Shown: one piece after another, positions 45,970 to 58,025 of the stretch
Layout of the letters: the number at the start of each line of letters is the position of its first letter
How positions within the stretch are numbered: position 1 is the stretch's first letter
NCBI RefSeq assembly: GCF_902167145.1
Contig: NC_050104.1
Coordinates: forward strand, 94,003,849 to 94,067,848
From: Zea mays
Taxonomy: Eukaryota; Streptophyta; Magnoliopsida; Poales; Poaceae
Direction of reading: 5' to 3'
Length of the DNA stretch: 64,000 nucleotides
Program-made: the position numbers and the translations under genes
Notes under the pieces: model-generated
Told to the model about the DNA's origin: nothing
Databases searched by the model: none
Seen by the model: only the letters and a program-made list of their open reading frames with translations

Positions 45970-48900
45970 TCAAGGTTGGTCAGCAAAGAGTTCAGGGTAT
46001 TTGGCCTTCAGATCATCTTCTCGTTCCCAGGTTGCTTCTTCCTCAGAGTGGTGACCCCATCTGACTTTGCACATTCTGATGGTATTCCTCCGGGTGACTC
46101 TGTCTGCAAACTCCAGAATCTGCGTTGGCTTCTCTATGTATGTCAGATCCTCCTGGACTTCCAAGCCCTCCACTGGCAACTGTTCTTCTGGCACTCGCAG
46201 ACACTTCTTCAATTGCGACACATGGAACACATTGTGCACTGCTGACAAACTCTCTGGTAGGTCGAGCTGGTAGGCCACTTCTCCACGCTTTGCTTGAATC
46301 TGATATGGTCCAACGTACCGGGGTGCTAACTTGCCTTTGACTCCGAACCTTCTGACTCCTCGGATAGGTGACACCTTCAGATAGACGTAGTCTCCCACTT
46401 CAAAACTCAGTTCTCTTCTCCTTCGGTCCGCATAGCTTCGCTGTCTTGACTGGGCTGTCTTCAGATTCTCCCGAACCATTTTGATATTCTCTTCGGCTTC
46501 AAGCAAGATGTCGGGGCCAAACACCTGTCTCTCTCCAGGCTGGTCCCAGTGCAGCGGAGTCCTACAACTCCGTCCGTAGAGTGCCTGAAACGGTGACATC
46601 TTCAAGCTGGCCTGGTAACTATTGTTGTAAGAGAATTCTGCATAAGGTAACCTTTTGTCCCATCCTGACTTGTCTTGCAACGCACAGGCTCTCAACATAT
46701 CTTCAAGGATCTGGTTAGTTCTTTCAGTCTGACCGTCTGTCTGCGGGTGATAAGCTGAGCTGAAGTTCAAATGTGTGCCCAAAGCTTCTTGTAGCTGCTG
46801 CCAAAAATGAGAGGTGAACTGCGTTCCTCGATCTGACACTATCTTCTTCGGCACACCATGGAGGCAGACTATCCGTGACATGTATAACTCAGCTAACGTT
46901 GCTCCGGTGTATGTTGTCTTCACAGGTATGAAATGGGCCACCTTTGTTAAGCGGTCCACAACCACCCAGATGGAATCATAACCGGCCCGGGTACGAGGTA
47001 GGCCAACTATAAAATCCATCCCGATCTCATCCCACTTCCACTGAGGAATCCGCAATGGCTGCAACAGTCCGGCGGGCCTCTGATGCTCTGCTTTGGTTCT
47101 CTGACAGCTATCACAGATGGCGACATATTCTGCGATCTCTCTTTTCATACCATACCACCAAAACCTTCTTTTTAAATCCTGGTACATCTTCTCACTTCCA
47201 GGGTGTATGGAGTAGGCTGTCTCATGAGCTTCCTTGAGGATCAGTTCCCGAATAGGTTTGAGGTCGGGAACACACAATCGGTCCTTGAACCAGATTACCC
47301 CTTCTTCATCCTTTCGAAAGTCTTTGCCTCTTCCTTCTAGGATCAGCTGCCGGATCTTGTTGATGTTTTCATCGTCATTCTGCCCTTCTTTGATCTCCCG
47401 CTCTAGGGTGGGCTCTAATTCCACTGTCACTCCTTGCGTACTGTTCAGGAAACCGAGACTCAGTCTGTCAAATTCCTTGGCTAACTCATATGGCATTGGG
47501 TACGAGGCCAACATATTAACTTGACTTTTCCTGCTCAGAGCATCTGCAACAACATTGGCTTTGCCCGGATGGTAATGTATCTCCAACTCATAGTCTTTGA
47601 TCAGTTCCAACCATCTTCGCTGCCTCATGTTTAACTCTGACTGGGTGAATATGTACTTCAGACTCTTATGATCTGTGTAGATATCACACTTCTGCCCATA
47701 CAGGTAATGTCTCCAGGTCTTTAAAGCATGAACCACTGCTGCCAATTCCAGGTCGTGTGTGGGGTAATTCTTCTCATGGGTCTTCAGCTGTCGAGACGAG
47801 TACGCTACAACTCTCCCTTCTTGCATTAGCACACATCCCAATCCGGTGTACGAAGCGTCGCAATACACTGAGAATGACTTGTGAACATCAGGCAGGACTA
47901 ACACAGGAGCTGTAGTCAATCTATTCTTCAGTTCTTCAAATGCTTCATGACACTTTTGAGTCCACTTAAACTCAACTTTCTTCGCTAGTAACGCTGTCAT
48001 TGGTCTAGCAATCTTTGAGAAGCCTTCAATGAAACGCCTATAATATCCGGCCATTCCAATAAAGCTCTTGATCCCACGAACGTCCTTCGGTGCTTTCCAG
48101 TTCAGGATATCTGCTACCTTCTTTGGATCCACTGCTAACCCATCTTGGTTTATGATGTGACCCAGAAATAAGACTTCACGAATCCAGAACTCGCATTTGC
48201 CCAGCTTGGCATACAACTGATGCTCTCGAAGTCTTTGCAATACCATCTTCAAATGCTCTACATGATCTTCCTCACTTTGAGAGTATATGAGAATATCATC
48301 GATGAACACTACCACAAACTTGTCTAGATAGTCCATGAACACACTGTTCATCAGGTACATGAAGAAGGCGGGTGCATTTGTCAAACCAAAGGACATAACT
48401 GTGAACTCATATAACCCATACTTGGTGATGAATGCCGTCTTCGGTATATCCGAGGGTCGGATTCTGAGTTGATGATAACCTGACCTCAGATCTATCTTCG
48501 AGAATACGCTGGCACCTCTGAGCTGGTCAAACAGATCTTCTATCCTTGGCAGGGGGTACTTGTTCTTGACAGTGACTTCATTCAAGGCTCTGTAGTCTGT
48601 GCACATCCTTTTGGTACCATCCTTCTTCTCTACAAACAACACTGGAGCGGCCCAAGGCGAGGTACTTGGTCTGATGTAACCCTTCTCTAGCATCTCATCT
48701 ATCTGCTTCTTGAGTTCCACCAATTCTGGTCCAGACACTCGGTAGGCTCTCTTGGAAATGGGGGCGGTACCAGGGATAAGCTCTATGGCAAACTCGACTT
48801 TCCTTTCGGGTGGCATGCCCGTTAGCTCCTCGGGAAACACATCCGGAAAGTCCGACACAACCTTGATAGCCTCGAGCGGGTTGGGCTCCTTACTATCAAC

Positions 48901-50580
48901 TGAAATCTGATGACAGACTCCTTCTTCTGACTTAGGCATCCTTAGCTCGGCCACTACCTCTTCTCCTGACGGGGACTTCAATGTTATGGTCCTCTTGTCA
49001 CAACTAACGTTTGCTTCATACTTCATCAACCAGTTCATCCCTAGAATGACATCTATCCCAGGGGTGCCTATTACTATTAAGTCACTGGGGAATCCTATCC
49101 CCCTTATTTCCACCATTATGTTTGAACATATTTTATCTGTTTGCACCCTGCCACCAACCGAATTAATCCTCATGGGTGGCATCATTGCCTCTACTGAGAT
49201 GTTATGCAATTCTACCCATGTTGCAGTGACAAATGAATGAGTTGCACCAGTATCAAATAGCACTTTCGCGGGATGAGATTCGACTGAGAACATACCTACT
49301 GCCACATCTGGTGCATCCTGGATTGCTTCGGCCTCCAAGTGGTTCACCTTTCCACGGTTGTACGCTTGGTTACGATTGCCTGCTGCCGGCTGCAGTACAC
49401 CTTGCCTTGCTGGAGCATTGGGGTTGGTCTGCTGCTGAGCCGTCTTCTTTGGGCACTGCATCGCCCAGTGGCCTTGATCTCCACAGTGGAAACATCCTCT
49501 GCCTCCTCCTTGTGCTGGGGCTGCTTGGTTGCTCTGATTCGCTGCTGGGGCAGGAAGGCGAGGTGCCTGGTTGTTCTGCTTCTGATACTGATTACCTCCC
49601 TGCTGGTTGTGCTGACGATACTGCTGCTGCTGCTGCGGGTACTGTCTCTGAAACTGCTGCTGATGCGGACGTTGATTCTGATTCTGATATCCCTGTGGGT
49701 GACCAGGTCTGCCTTGCTGAGATGAACCGCCTGAGAAACGTGGACGGCTGATGCCTCCGGACTGGGGTCCACTCATCTTGCGCTTCCGATCTTCCATGTC
49801 CTTACGCTTCTTCTCAGTCATGACTGCCCTATCGATCAGGTGCTGGAAGGTGGGGAAGGTGTGATTCATCAACTGGTAATGCAGGGGATCCACCAAACCT
49901 CTCATGAACCTGTACTGCCTCTTGGCATCAGTGTTGACATCCTCGGGTGCATAACGAGACAGCTGCAGAAACTTGTCTCTGTACTCACTAACAGACATGG
50001 GTCCCTGCTTCAGAGCCAGAAACTCCTCCTTCTTCACGATCATCAGTCCCTCTGGCACATGGTACCGACGGAAACTCTCGCTGAATTCCTCCCAAGTGAT
50101 GGCTTCGGGGTTAGCATGGGTGGCGAGGTAGGACTCCCACCAGGACTGGGCTGCTCCCCTCAGCTGGCGGGGACCATACAGAACCTTCTCTCTGTCGTCG
50201 CACTGGGCGGTGCGCAGTTCCCTCTCCACTGCGCGCAACCAGTCTTCTGCATCCATGGGGTCAGCAGAATGGGCGAAGGTAGGAGGGTGCCCTCTCATGA
50301 ACTCACCACGCTTATCTCGTGGCATCTGGGGCATCTGCACTTGCAACTGGGGTTGGGGCTGCTGTTGAGCCTGCTGCATGGCTGCCAGAGTCTGCCCAAT
50401 GGCCTGCACTGCCTGGGTCTGCATCAAGAACATCTGCTCCACTGACATCGGGGGTGGTGGGGGAGGCTGCCTCTGATTTTCCTCCTGCTGGTCATGCTGC
50501 TCCAGCTGAGCACGCCTGTTGCATCGGCGCCTGTTGTCAGACATCTGTGGAAGACATTCATACATCAGCATCGATCTCAC
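45970..50580 (-). CDS. Gag-Pol polyprotein with chromodomain, Tekay-like chromovirus
   Basis: A single open frame of 1536 codons with no stop. Initiation may be at Met13 (MSDNRRRC, near 50544). Gag: retrotrans-gag region 88-260, zinc knuckle [14 protein letters not shown] at 363-376. Protease: DTGA at 443-446. Reverse transcriptase 615-820 with FIDD at 759-762. RNase H 900-1020 with D907, E945, D970, D1013. Integrase zinc site H1119, H1126, C1156, C1159 and catalytic D1189, D1250, E1286. C-terminal chromodomain from about 1478. The chromodomain and the one-frame Gag-Pol place it in the chromoviruses, and the 3.6-kb LTRs fit the Tekay/Del lineage. All catalytic residues are present, so it may encode working enzymes that copy the element's RNA and direct integration to chromatin. 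Confidence 0.95.
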   Translation of the reverse strand: MRSMLMYECLPQMSDNRRRCNRRAQLEQHDQQEENQRQPPPPPPMSVEQMFLMQTQAVQAIGQTLAAMQQAQQQPQPQLQVQMPQMPRDKRGEFMRGHPPTFAHSADPMDAEDWLRAVERELRTAQCDDREKVLYGPRQLRGAAQSWWESYLATHANPEAITWEEFSESFRRYHVPEGLMIVKKEEFLALKQGPMSVSEYRDKFLQLSRYAPEDVNTDAKRQYRFMRGLVDPLHYQLMNHTFPTFQHLIDRAVMTEKKRKDMEDRKRKMSGPQSGGISRPRFSGGSSQQGRPGHPQGYQNQNQRPHQQQFQRQYPQQQQQYRQHNQQGGNQYQKQNNQAPRLPAPAANQSNQAAPAQGGGRGCFHCGDQGHWAMQCPKKTAQQQTNPNAPARQGVLQPAAGNRNQAYNRGKVNHLEAEAIQDAPDVAVGMFSVESHPAKVLFDTGATHSFVTATWVELHNISVEAMMPPMRINSVGGRVQTDKICSNIMVEIRGIGFPSDLIVIGTPGIDVILGMNWLMKYEANVSCDKRTITLKSPSGEEVVAELRMPKSEEGVCHQISVDSKEPNPLEAIKVVSDFPDVFPEELTGMPPERKVEFAIELIPGTAPISKRAYRVSGPELVELKKQIDEMLEKGYIRPSTSPWAAPVLFVEKKDGTKRMCTDYRALNEVTVKNKYPLPRIEDLFDQLRGASVFSKIDLRSGYHQLRIRPSDIPKTAFITKYGLYEFTVMSFGLTNAPAFFMYLMNSVFMDYLDKFVVVFIDDILIYSQSEEDHVEHLKMVLQRLREHQLYAKLGKCEFWIREVLFLGHIINQDGLAVDPKKVADILNWKAPKDVRGIKSFIGMAGYYRRFIEGFSKIARPMTALLAKKVEFKWTQKCHEAFEELKNRLTTAPVLVLPDVHKSFSVYCDASYTGLGCVLMQEGRVVAYSSRQLKTHEKNYPTHDLELAAVVHALKTWRHYLYGQKCDIYTDHKSLKYIFTQSELNMRQRRWLELIKDYELEIHYHPGKANVVADALSRKSQVNMLASYPMPYELAKEFDRLSLGFLNSTQGVTVELEPTLEREIKEGQNDDENINKIRQLILEGRGKDFRKDEEGVIWFKDRLCVPDLKPIRELILKEAHETAYSIHPGSEKMYQDLKRRFWWYGMKREIAEYVAICDSCQRTKAEHQRPAGLLQPLRIPQWKWDEIGMDFIVGLPRTRAGYDSIWVVVDRLTKVAHFIPVKTTYTGATLAELYMSRIVCLHGVPKKIVSDRGTQFTSHFWQQLQEALGTHLNFSSAYHPQTDGQTERTNQILEDMLRACALQDKSGWDKRLPYAEFSYNNSYQASLKMSPFQALYGRSCRTPLHWDQPGERQVFGPDILLEAEENIKMVRENLKTAQSRQRSYADRRRRELSFEVGDYVYLKVSPIRGVRRFGVKGKLAPRYVGPYQIQAKRGEVAYQLDLPESLSAVHNVFHVSQLKKCLRVPEEQLPVEGLEVQEDLTYIEKPTQILEFADRVTRRNTIRMCKVRWGHHSEEEATWEREDDLKAKYPELFADQP

Positions 50581-50949
50581 AATCTTTCAGCATAAGAAAA
50601 GAGAATACAGAATTCTTCGTGACACTGAGCGAACAAAAGAGCCTCACTGATCCTCATTCATGATTCAACACAGCTTCTCAGATAAGAAAGGGAAGTAAGA
50701 GTAAATGGCTTCCCAACTAAACAACGGACTTCATTAATATTACTAGCTAAGCCAAACTGCAGGGGAAACCCACATGTTGGCTACAGTCATTACAAAGATC
50801 CAAATCCAGTACAAGTTCATCATAACAAGCATGCAGGCGACTGATAAGCAAACTAAACTAAATGGAAGCAACTGATAAGCAAACTAAACTGACTACCTAA
50901 GACTGAGACATCTGACTTAAGAATTATTACAAACTCCGACGCTAACGAT
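50581..50949 (-). other. Leader between accessory ORF and gag-pol
   Basis: About 370 bp with no ORF. It separates the upstream accessory frame from gag and would need reinitiation, an internal start or splicing for gag translation. Confidence 0.5.
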
Positions 50950-51966
50950 CTAAGGATCCAGATCTATCCTGGTCTTACAGACAGGGGAACCATAAGTGTG
51001 GTGACCACGTGGCGGGGAGCGGTATGGGTGCTGAGTCCCAACAGGAGCGGGAGAACCACCCTCCTGGTGATGGCGCTCTGCCAACTCAGCACGCAACTCT
51101 GCAATCTCCGTTCGAGCCCTGCTTAGCTCGTCCAGAGAGTGATCCAGCTCCGTGTTAAGCACTGCGACTAGGTTGACTGTGCTGCTCAACCTAGGGTTAG
51201 CCTCACCAACAGGTGAAACAACCACACTCTCGGTGCTGCCAGTAGGGCGGCGGGGGTAGTACCGAAGGTTAAGACCGTCGGCCACGCCACCGAACAAAGA
51301 ACAGTACTGAGAGAGTGCACGCCGTGCTGCATCCTGCATAGCCGCCTCTGCAGTGTCCCTCTCGGAGATAGAGTAGTGCTCCGAAACGGCCTCCGCACCC
51401 CGGAGGTCATCCTCCGGACGGCGAACTAGGCAGGTAGCCTCCCAGCGGTCCGGGTACCTCCCGCGACTGTGCTGGTAGACTACACAACGATACTCGATCG
51501 ACCAGGTGTGCCGGTCGAAAGCCTGGCGCAGCAAGGTGTCGAGTGTGTCGTGGAAGTGACAACCGCGAGCGGCGTCACGGGTGATGGGTCAGGCAACCCA
51601 TCCTTCCGCCTCCTGCGGCTCAGAAGACTCCGTGCTGTGGGCTGAGTCGTCGTCGGGGTCTCCTCCAGTAGCTCCTCCAACAGCTCCTCCAACAGCCGGG
51701 ACGTCCCGCGGTGGAACAAGGGGCGCCTCCAGCTGGGCAACAGAGAAACGGGGCCTCACGGTCTCCATCTCCTGCTGGGGTGAGGAGGAAGAGCCCTGCT
51801 GCTCTCCGTGCTGGCGCCGGCGTTCCTGCTCCTCACGCAGGCGGTGGTGCAGCCTCTCCAGGTGACTCGACTGTCCGGACACGGTGCGGTGCAGAGGACG
51901 CTCCGCAAGTCGAGACGGCAGGAAAGGAATCACCGACTTACGTGCAGTGTGTCTAAGACGAGCCAT
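50950..51966 (-). pseudogene. Accessory ORF upstream of chromovirus gag, with one premature TGA
   Basis: Frame 51966-51589 (MARLRHTARK...EGWVA) and frame 51534-50950 are in the same phase and are joined through a single TGA near 51590, giving 339 codons. The N-terminal 125 residues are Gln/Ser/Pro-rich and hydrophilic. The second half starts RQAFDRHTWSIEYRCVVYQH and has a helix AARRALSQYC, then LRYYPRR, then a heptad-like helix (NTELDHSLDELSRARTEIAE). It aligns by eye with the accessory protein of element 3 (13043-14221). It lies between the 5' LTR and gag on the coding strand. Function unknown; a dsRNA-binding-like fold is a hypothesis. Confidence 0.65.
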
Positions 51967-52203
51967 CTACAAAAGACACCGTAAGCATAAGAGTAAGAGC
52001 AGAACTAATATGACAAGTGAATAAACCAAAGACGGAATAAGATAAAAATTTTAACAAGGTATTGTATAGATATATAATAAAATATAGGGTTGGTCGAGGT
52101 GACCGACTTTTTGAAGTAACATCAGATGTCAAGGTGAGGGGAAGGGTCAATAGTCCTTAGTACGACCAGTGCTACTCTAGGTCAGCGGTCCTACAGTCAG
52201 CAT

Positions 52204-52220
52204 GGTTCTGATACCACTTA
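52204..52220 (-). other. Primer-binding site of chromovirus
   Basis: The - strand reads AAGTGGTATCAGAACCATG just inside the 5' LTR, an iMet-type site with the variant ...AGAACC. Confidence 0.75.
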
Positions 52221-55200
52221 TGTCACACCCGGTTTTAGAAGGCAAACCGAATGCGAACTATGTACGTGCCAGGATCAGAACTCACGTACACAGCGATTAC
52301 ATAAATGAACATCATCACACAATGCTCGAATAATAACATAAAAGAGTACTTATTACATCATAGAGTCATAGACATCCACATAGTCATTGTCTCAACAAGT
52401 AAATCAAAGTGCTAAACGAAACGCAGTAAAGATAAGGCCTCCACAGGCAGCTGACTGGGGGTTGCCGCCAACCCACACCTAGAATTCATCGTAGTCTTGA
52501 AACTCCTGGAAGTCTCCTTCCACGGCTTCGCCTTCTCCTGAGCAGTGATTACAATGCGGACAACCTGGTGTTTTGTGGTAAAGCAAGGATGAGTACACAT
52601 CAACGTACTCAGCAAATGTCCCGTTTGGCTGAGGTGGACTAGCTTTATGTGGGGTTAGGCTCAAGCAGTTGCTTTTAGTTGGTCAAGTATTTATCATTAG
52701 TAGAAGCCAGATTTTAGCATTAACCAATCCCGTAAACCATTTCCTCATCGAGGAACATCATCATCATAGTCGAATCAAAACCATATCATAACCATTGTAT
52801 CTCGAACCATCTGTATCTCTAATCAAAGAGGATCCCAAGGCTGCTCTTAACCGTGAGCACGGCTGATATACCAGTTTCACTACCCTCTGCAGAGGTTGCA
52901 CACTTTACCCATGGGTCATGATTCCCTTTCTACCCGGGGAGAGCTAATCCCCATTGACCACTACCTAGGTGGTCCGGCAGGGCATCACTACGTAGCTTTT
53001 ACAAAGATTCCCTAGAGATCATAGCTGCCCGTTAGGTTTCTCCAGTTTGATAAACACAGTACCCCTCCCCGCAGGAGAGTGACTAACAAAGAGCAAAACG
53101 AAAGAACCTCGGCACTCAGCCTCGGCAGAGCAAGCACTGTGCCTGGACCCCATTGACGGCACGACGGCTAAGCAACTACACCTCTAGTTCATCTAATTAA
53201 TCAGCTAAGGGCATCCCATTTCACCCTCATGGTTGTACTGTTATCCCGGGTGGTCTCTCAACGAACAAGTCCTTACGGAGAGGTACTCAGGAAACAGCCT
53301 GAGCCCCCTAGAGTATCACAAGATCATCAACATCATCAGGATAACAGTATCATAAATAGTCACATCATGTTCATTGATTAAGTTAAGGCAAAAGCAGAGT
53401 GCTAACCATAACAACCCAATAGGTCATCAAGGACAAAGTAAAGTGTAAAGCTAGTCAATCCTTAGGTTTGAAGTAAGTAGTGCGGGGTAGTAAGTTATAA
53501 ATGAATAGGACATAATGGGACAGAGGACACTTGCCTTCACCAAACTGCTGATCAGGGACTTCCTCTGCAACTGCCTCGGGAAACACAGACTGCTCGGTGT
53601 CTACGCAAAGCAATCATTCACACTATGCACTTGGGAAAGTAATAAACAAAAACAATATACCAAACGTATGCAGCAGAGAGGGGTCACAAATTCATAACAG
53701 AAAAGGGATAGGCACTCTAAAGTTCCCTAGGTCTGGGGGTAGAGGGTTACACAAAGTGATTCACTAACCACTAATCAGGCCTAAGTTGGTGGTGGGATTA
53801 AATAATTAACTGGTTTGAGTTTCTAAACTTAAGTGTTTAAGTCCACAAACATAAGTAATCCAACTATTATTAAAGACTACTCATTTCCAATTATCTTAAA
53901 TAAGGTTTCAATAGTCTTAATCCTATCCTAGTGATTAGCTATTAATTAATACATGGAAACAGCAGAGAAACATTGCATAAACAGATAGATAATAATATTA
54001 TGAACATTTTGCAATTTGAAGCACCTAATTTGGAGTTCATATGACAAAGTTATGAATTTTACAAGTTTAGGGGTTAAAATTATACCCTAAGGACTTATTT
54101 TTAATTAAATAAAAGGGCCAGGGACTTAACTGCGAGAAACCAGGGACGGCGGGCGCAATTTCCAGAAAACAGAGGGGCTCTTTAAGAAAACGCGCGGGCG
54201 AAGGGGTATCGAGCGCCTACAGCCGTCAGATCTAAAGCGAACGGCCAGGATTAGATCCTGCGGGCGGGCGCGCGGGCGCGCAGCGGCGGGAGCGGCTGAC
54301 AGGCGGGGCCGGGCGGACAGCGCGGGCGCGCGGGCGACTGGCAAGCGGGGCCGGGCGGACAGCGCGGGCGCGCGGGCGAGCTGACAGGTGGGGCCTAGCG
54401 GGCAGAGAGACGGGGTGAGGGGGCAGTGGGCCTGGGCCGCTGGATCTCCGGCGGACGGCCAGGATTGGGTTTGGCCTGATTAAAACGAGGCCGCCCGATC
54501 TGGGATGGACGGTGGGGATCGGGTGGCCGGCCTGGGCTTCCCCTACGGCTAGCTGGGGCGGCGGCGCCCGTCCCCGCGGCGGAGGGCTCGCCGGAGACGA
54601 GGGGCGCGGGCGACTGGCGGGGCTTTGGGGCAATCCGAGCGGTCAGGGAGGTCGGGAAGGGCACGGGGACTTCATTGGTGGGGTCTGGGTCGGGGCAGAG
54701 GCACCGGAGGGGGGCGATTCACGGCGGGGCGGCTCGGCGGCGGGGTTTCTCTACTCCGGCGAGCAATCACATGCAACAGAGAGCAAGACAAAGGGCAATA
54801 GGGGCGGGAGAGGTCCGTTACCTCAAGGCGGGCTCCGGGGACTCCTTGGCGGCGACGGGGACGCGACGGAGACTCGGGTCGGCGGTGGCGGCTGCACGGC
54901 GGACGACGGGTGAGCGCGGGCAGAGGGAAATAGGGAGGGGGAGAGGGAATTGGGGCGCGTTCCGGGTTGCGGACGCCAGAGCGGAGCTCACCGGGGCTAC
55001 GGGCGCGGCGGAGCTCCACCGGCGACGAGGAACCGAGCTCGGGACGGCGGGGGTTATGGCGGCGGTGCTCTGCGTGCGCGCAGCGAGGGGGAGAGAGGGT
55101 CTACTGGGCGCAAATGGGGGGAGGGGGTGAGGGCGAGTGGGGTTCGGGGCTCAAGTGGCCAGGGGCGAGGTGGGGCGAGTCCCACGCGCGACGTGGGCGC

Positions 55201-55807
55201 GGAGACCGCGGGCGCGAGCAGCTCGAGCGGCGGTTACGCGAGGAAGACGGGGCTGACACCCCGGGCCCGCGAGCAGAGAGAGAGCGAGGGAGCGAGCGCG
55301 CGCGGGGAAAGCGGGCGCCGACAGGTGGGGCCGGGCGAGCAGAGAGAGAAGGGGAGGGTGCGCGGAAGGCGGCCGCGCCGACAGGCCGGGCCCGCTGCGC
55401 AGAGAGAGGAGGGGAGGGAGGCGCGCGCGCGAGAGATGGGCCGGCTGGGCCGAAAGGCCGAGGGGGCGGCTGGGTTGGGCCTCTTTGCCCTTTTTCTTTT
55501 ATTCTGAATTGTTTCTCCCTTTTCTTTTATTTATTCTATTTGATTCAAATTCAAATGAGCCCCAAATTTAAATTAGACCTTTTGAGAATTATGCAACAAA
55601 CAAAAGTGAAATCTAGGGTTCAACATGATGCAACAATTCATACTCCACTAGGGTTTAACATAATAGACTATAATTACAAGTAAAATAAGCACTTAGCTCC
55701 TATAGAAATGAGAGAGAAAAGAATTAGGAAGGATGAGAAAAGGAAGTAACACCTGAATTTGTGAATATGAGCAAAGAAATTTTATACCCCAAATTCAGGG
55801 TGTTACA
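52221..55807 (-). mobile_element. 5' LTR of Tekay-like chromovirus
   Basis: A 3587-bp LTR from TGTCACACCC to ...GGGTGTTACA, followed by AGATC (55808-55812), which repeats 42342-42346. Intact ends, a 5-bp duplication and near identity to the other LTR show a recent insertion. Confidence 0.94.
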
Positions 55808-55812
55808 AGATC

Positions 55813-55978
55813 GATAGAACAGACGACAAATTTGTACAGTGGGAAGTGAGACGTCTGTTGTTACTTGGTTTACGAACCAGAGGCGTCTCTTCACGGAGAG
55901 ACGGCTCTAAGATTTTTTTGCAAATAACACCCTAAAACACCTTAAGAGCCTCACATTAAACACCACTGTACATGCCCT
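55813..55978. mobile_element. 306-bp MITE, right part, split by chromovirus
   Basis: Continues 42207-42346 and ends ACCACTGTACATGCCCT, the inverted partner of AGGGCATGTACAGTGG. Confidence 0.8.
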
Positions 55979-56480
55979 TATAAACGAGAGGGGAGAGATT
56001 CGTGCCGAATTCAACGCTTTATTGATACGGATTAAAGAACGACGCTACAAATGGAAGAAACGGTCGCAGCCATTAATGATAAGAAGAAACTGTCGGACAG
56101 ATACTGCGTTGGTGGGAGGAAGAGGAAAGGGCCGGGCGGTGCGGTAAGCGGCGTCGCGGGGAGGAAAGCGGGCACAGGGGGCAGGCACGTAGGGGGGAGG
56201 CCAGGAGACACTGCTCGGCGGAGAAGATTGGGCAGCTTGAGCGGAGCGCAGCAACGGTTCTGCCGGCTACAGGTTGGGGACGCCCTGAAATATGGGCCCC
56301 ACACGCAAGAGAGACAAGGAAGGTATGTCCGTACGTGTAGGATCGCTGGGCTGGCTAATTCAAACGATTTTAGTTTTTTTGTCCGAGCGTTAGAGTTCAG
56401 ATTTCCCTTTTCTTTTCTTCCAAATTTCAAATCCATTAATTCAATATATATATACATATCAATTACTAGTTTACTACAAA
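55979..56480. other. Spacer
   Basis: Mixed composition with two overlapping open frames (56051-56512 + strand and 56032-56457 - strand), neither with a motif I recognise. I would not call a gene. Confidence 0.4.
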
Positions 56481-56489
56481 CAAAATTCA

Positions 56490-56590
56490 GGATGACAGCT
56501 CCATTTTTCTAAGAGATTTATATTTCTTTAAGGTAAAATAAACTAATCTCATTTGAAAAAATAGAAATCTCTTTAAAAAAATGAAGTTAC
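56490..56590. mobile_element. Small foldback MITE-like repeat
   Basis: TTTTTCTAAGAGATTTATATTTC faces GAAAAAATAGAAATCTCTTTAAAA in inverted orientation. AT-rich, about 100 bp. Ends not certain. Confidence 0.4.
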
Positions 56591-56949
56591 CAAACTAACC
56601 CTTACATGTAAAAAAATGCCCACTTGCGAATGTGTTTTTTTTGGCATTTTCTCGGCCAATCTCTGCGACTCTGCCTTTAAAAAAATAGCAAAAAGATTCT
56701 GTATTTCAGTATTTGCCTCGGGGGTTACAGGATCAAAACAACCCACGCTGCAACTAACTGTTCTGAATTTTTTTCGGACCATGTGGGTCGCATTGGAGTA
56801 CGCTAATATCACTACTGGGGCTGTTTGCGTCAGGGATTACAGGATTAAACAACACACTGCAACTAGCTACCCCTGAAATTCTTCAGAGTATTTGGTCGCA
56901 TCGGAGTATTTTAACGCTACTGCGACTGGATGAAGTGTATTTTATATCT

Positions 56950-57175
56950 TATGGGAACATATTCGGTGCATATAGGACTTTAGTGTATATATACGGTGCA
57001 CATGAACTAACAAAGTTCACAAAAAATTCTAAAAAAAGTTATACATATATTCTTTTCATCATATTCCTATTATATACATAATTTCAAGTTCAAATTCGTT
57101 ATAGTATAGTTGTAACAAAAAAGTTCAAAATTTTTATGAACTTTGTAGTTCATGCACACCGAATATGTTCACATA
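56950..57175. mobile_element. MITE with GGGAACATATTCGGTGCA inverted ends
   Basis: The left TATGGGAACATATTCGGTGCA is matched by the reverse complement of the right end (TATGTGAACATATTCGGTG). Further inverted similarity (ACAAAGTTCACAAAAAATTC against AAAATTTTTATGAACTTTGT) extends the foldback to about 226 bp. Confidence 0.65.
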
Positions 57176-57255
57176 ATTTATATTAACATTATGACATGTT
57201 AGTGGGGACATATACAATGCCCCGAAATATTTTTAGCGGGGTTTGTGGTCACCGG

Positions 57256-57867
57256 TATAGATGGCCAAACCGGCCGGCACGGCCCGACCGCGGCACGGCC
57301 CGCCAGGCCCGGCTAGCGAAGCGTGCCGTGCCCATATGGGCCGGCGTGCCGCTGCCGCGGCCCAGGCACGGCCCGTGAGCCTGTTAGTCGTGCCGGGCCG
57401 GCCCGGTGGCACTATGGCACATCTTATGGGCCGGCGTGCCGCTGCCGCGGCCCAGGCACGGCCCGTGAGCCTGTTAGTCGTGCCGGGCCGGCCCGGTGGC
57501 ACTATGGCACATCTGAGTATATTGTAGAATTTAGCAAAAAATGTGTAGTTGTGGGGGCTCAAACTCACAACCTAGTGCATAAGAAGCTTAAACGCATCCA
57601 TCTAACCAGTGCAACTGCAGTTTTATTGTGTTATATGTTGAATTCTTATACTTAATATATGTAAACTATTATTTTTAAAATAAGAAATGTAACCGTGTCG
57701 TGCCCGTGCCAGCACTACGGGTCGAGATAGTGGCCCAGGCACGGCACTATAGCCGTGCCGTGCCAGGCACTGGCACTATACTAACCGGACCGGGTCGTGC
57801 CTGGACCGTGCTTTTTCGTGCCGTGCCTGGGCCGGCCCATCGTGTTAGTGCCAAATGACCATCTATA
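57256..57867. mobile_element. hAT-type MITE with 8-bp target duplication
   Basis: A 612-bp element. The ends TATAGATGGCCAAA and (right, reversed) TATAGATGGTCATTT are inverted repeats. GTCACCGG occurs on both sides (57248-57255 and 57868-57875), a perfect 8-bp duplication as made by hAT transposases. The GC-rich left arm holds repeated GGCACGGCCCG motifs and an exact 90-bp tandem duplication (57335-57514). No transposase. Confidence 0.82.
57335..57514. repeat. Exact 90-bp tandem duplication inside hAT MITE
   Basis: The unit starting ATGGGCCGGCGTGCCGCTGC at 57336 is repeated at 57426 with no difference I can see, which suggests a recent duplication. Confidence 0.9.
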
Positions 57868-57910
57868 GTCACCGGATATCGAACATGACGTAAATCAATA
57901 TAATAAGAGC

Positions 57911-58024
57911 TAATTTAGGAACATCATTTTATTAAGGGGATTCCTATTTTTCTAAGAGAAAATAAACTAATTTATTTTGGAAAAATAAAAATTTCTTGGA
58001 AAAATAGTGTTCCTAAACTGGCCC
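57911..58024. mobile_element. Small foldback MITE
   Basis: AATTTAGGAACATCATTTTA faces TAGTGTTCCTAAACTGGCCC in inverted orientation around an AT-rich core. Confidence 0.5.
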
Positions 58025-58025
58025 T

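Noticed and set aside
57540..57610. tRNA-like text (GGGGGCTCAAACTCACAACC) in the hAT MITE
   Set aside because: It resembles a B box only loosely and no cloverleaf can be drawn. Not called a tRNA.
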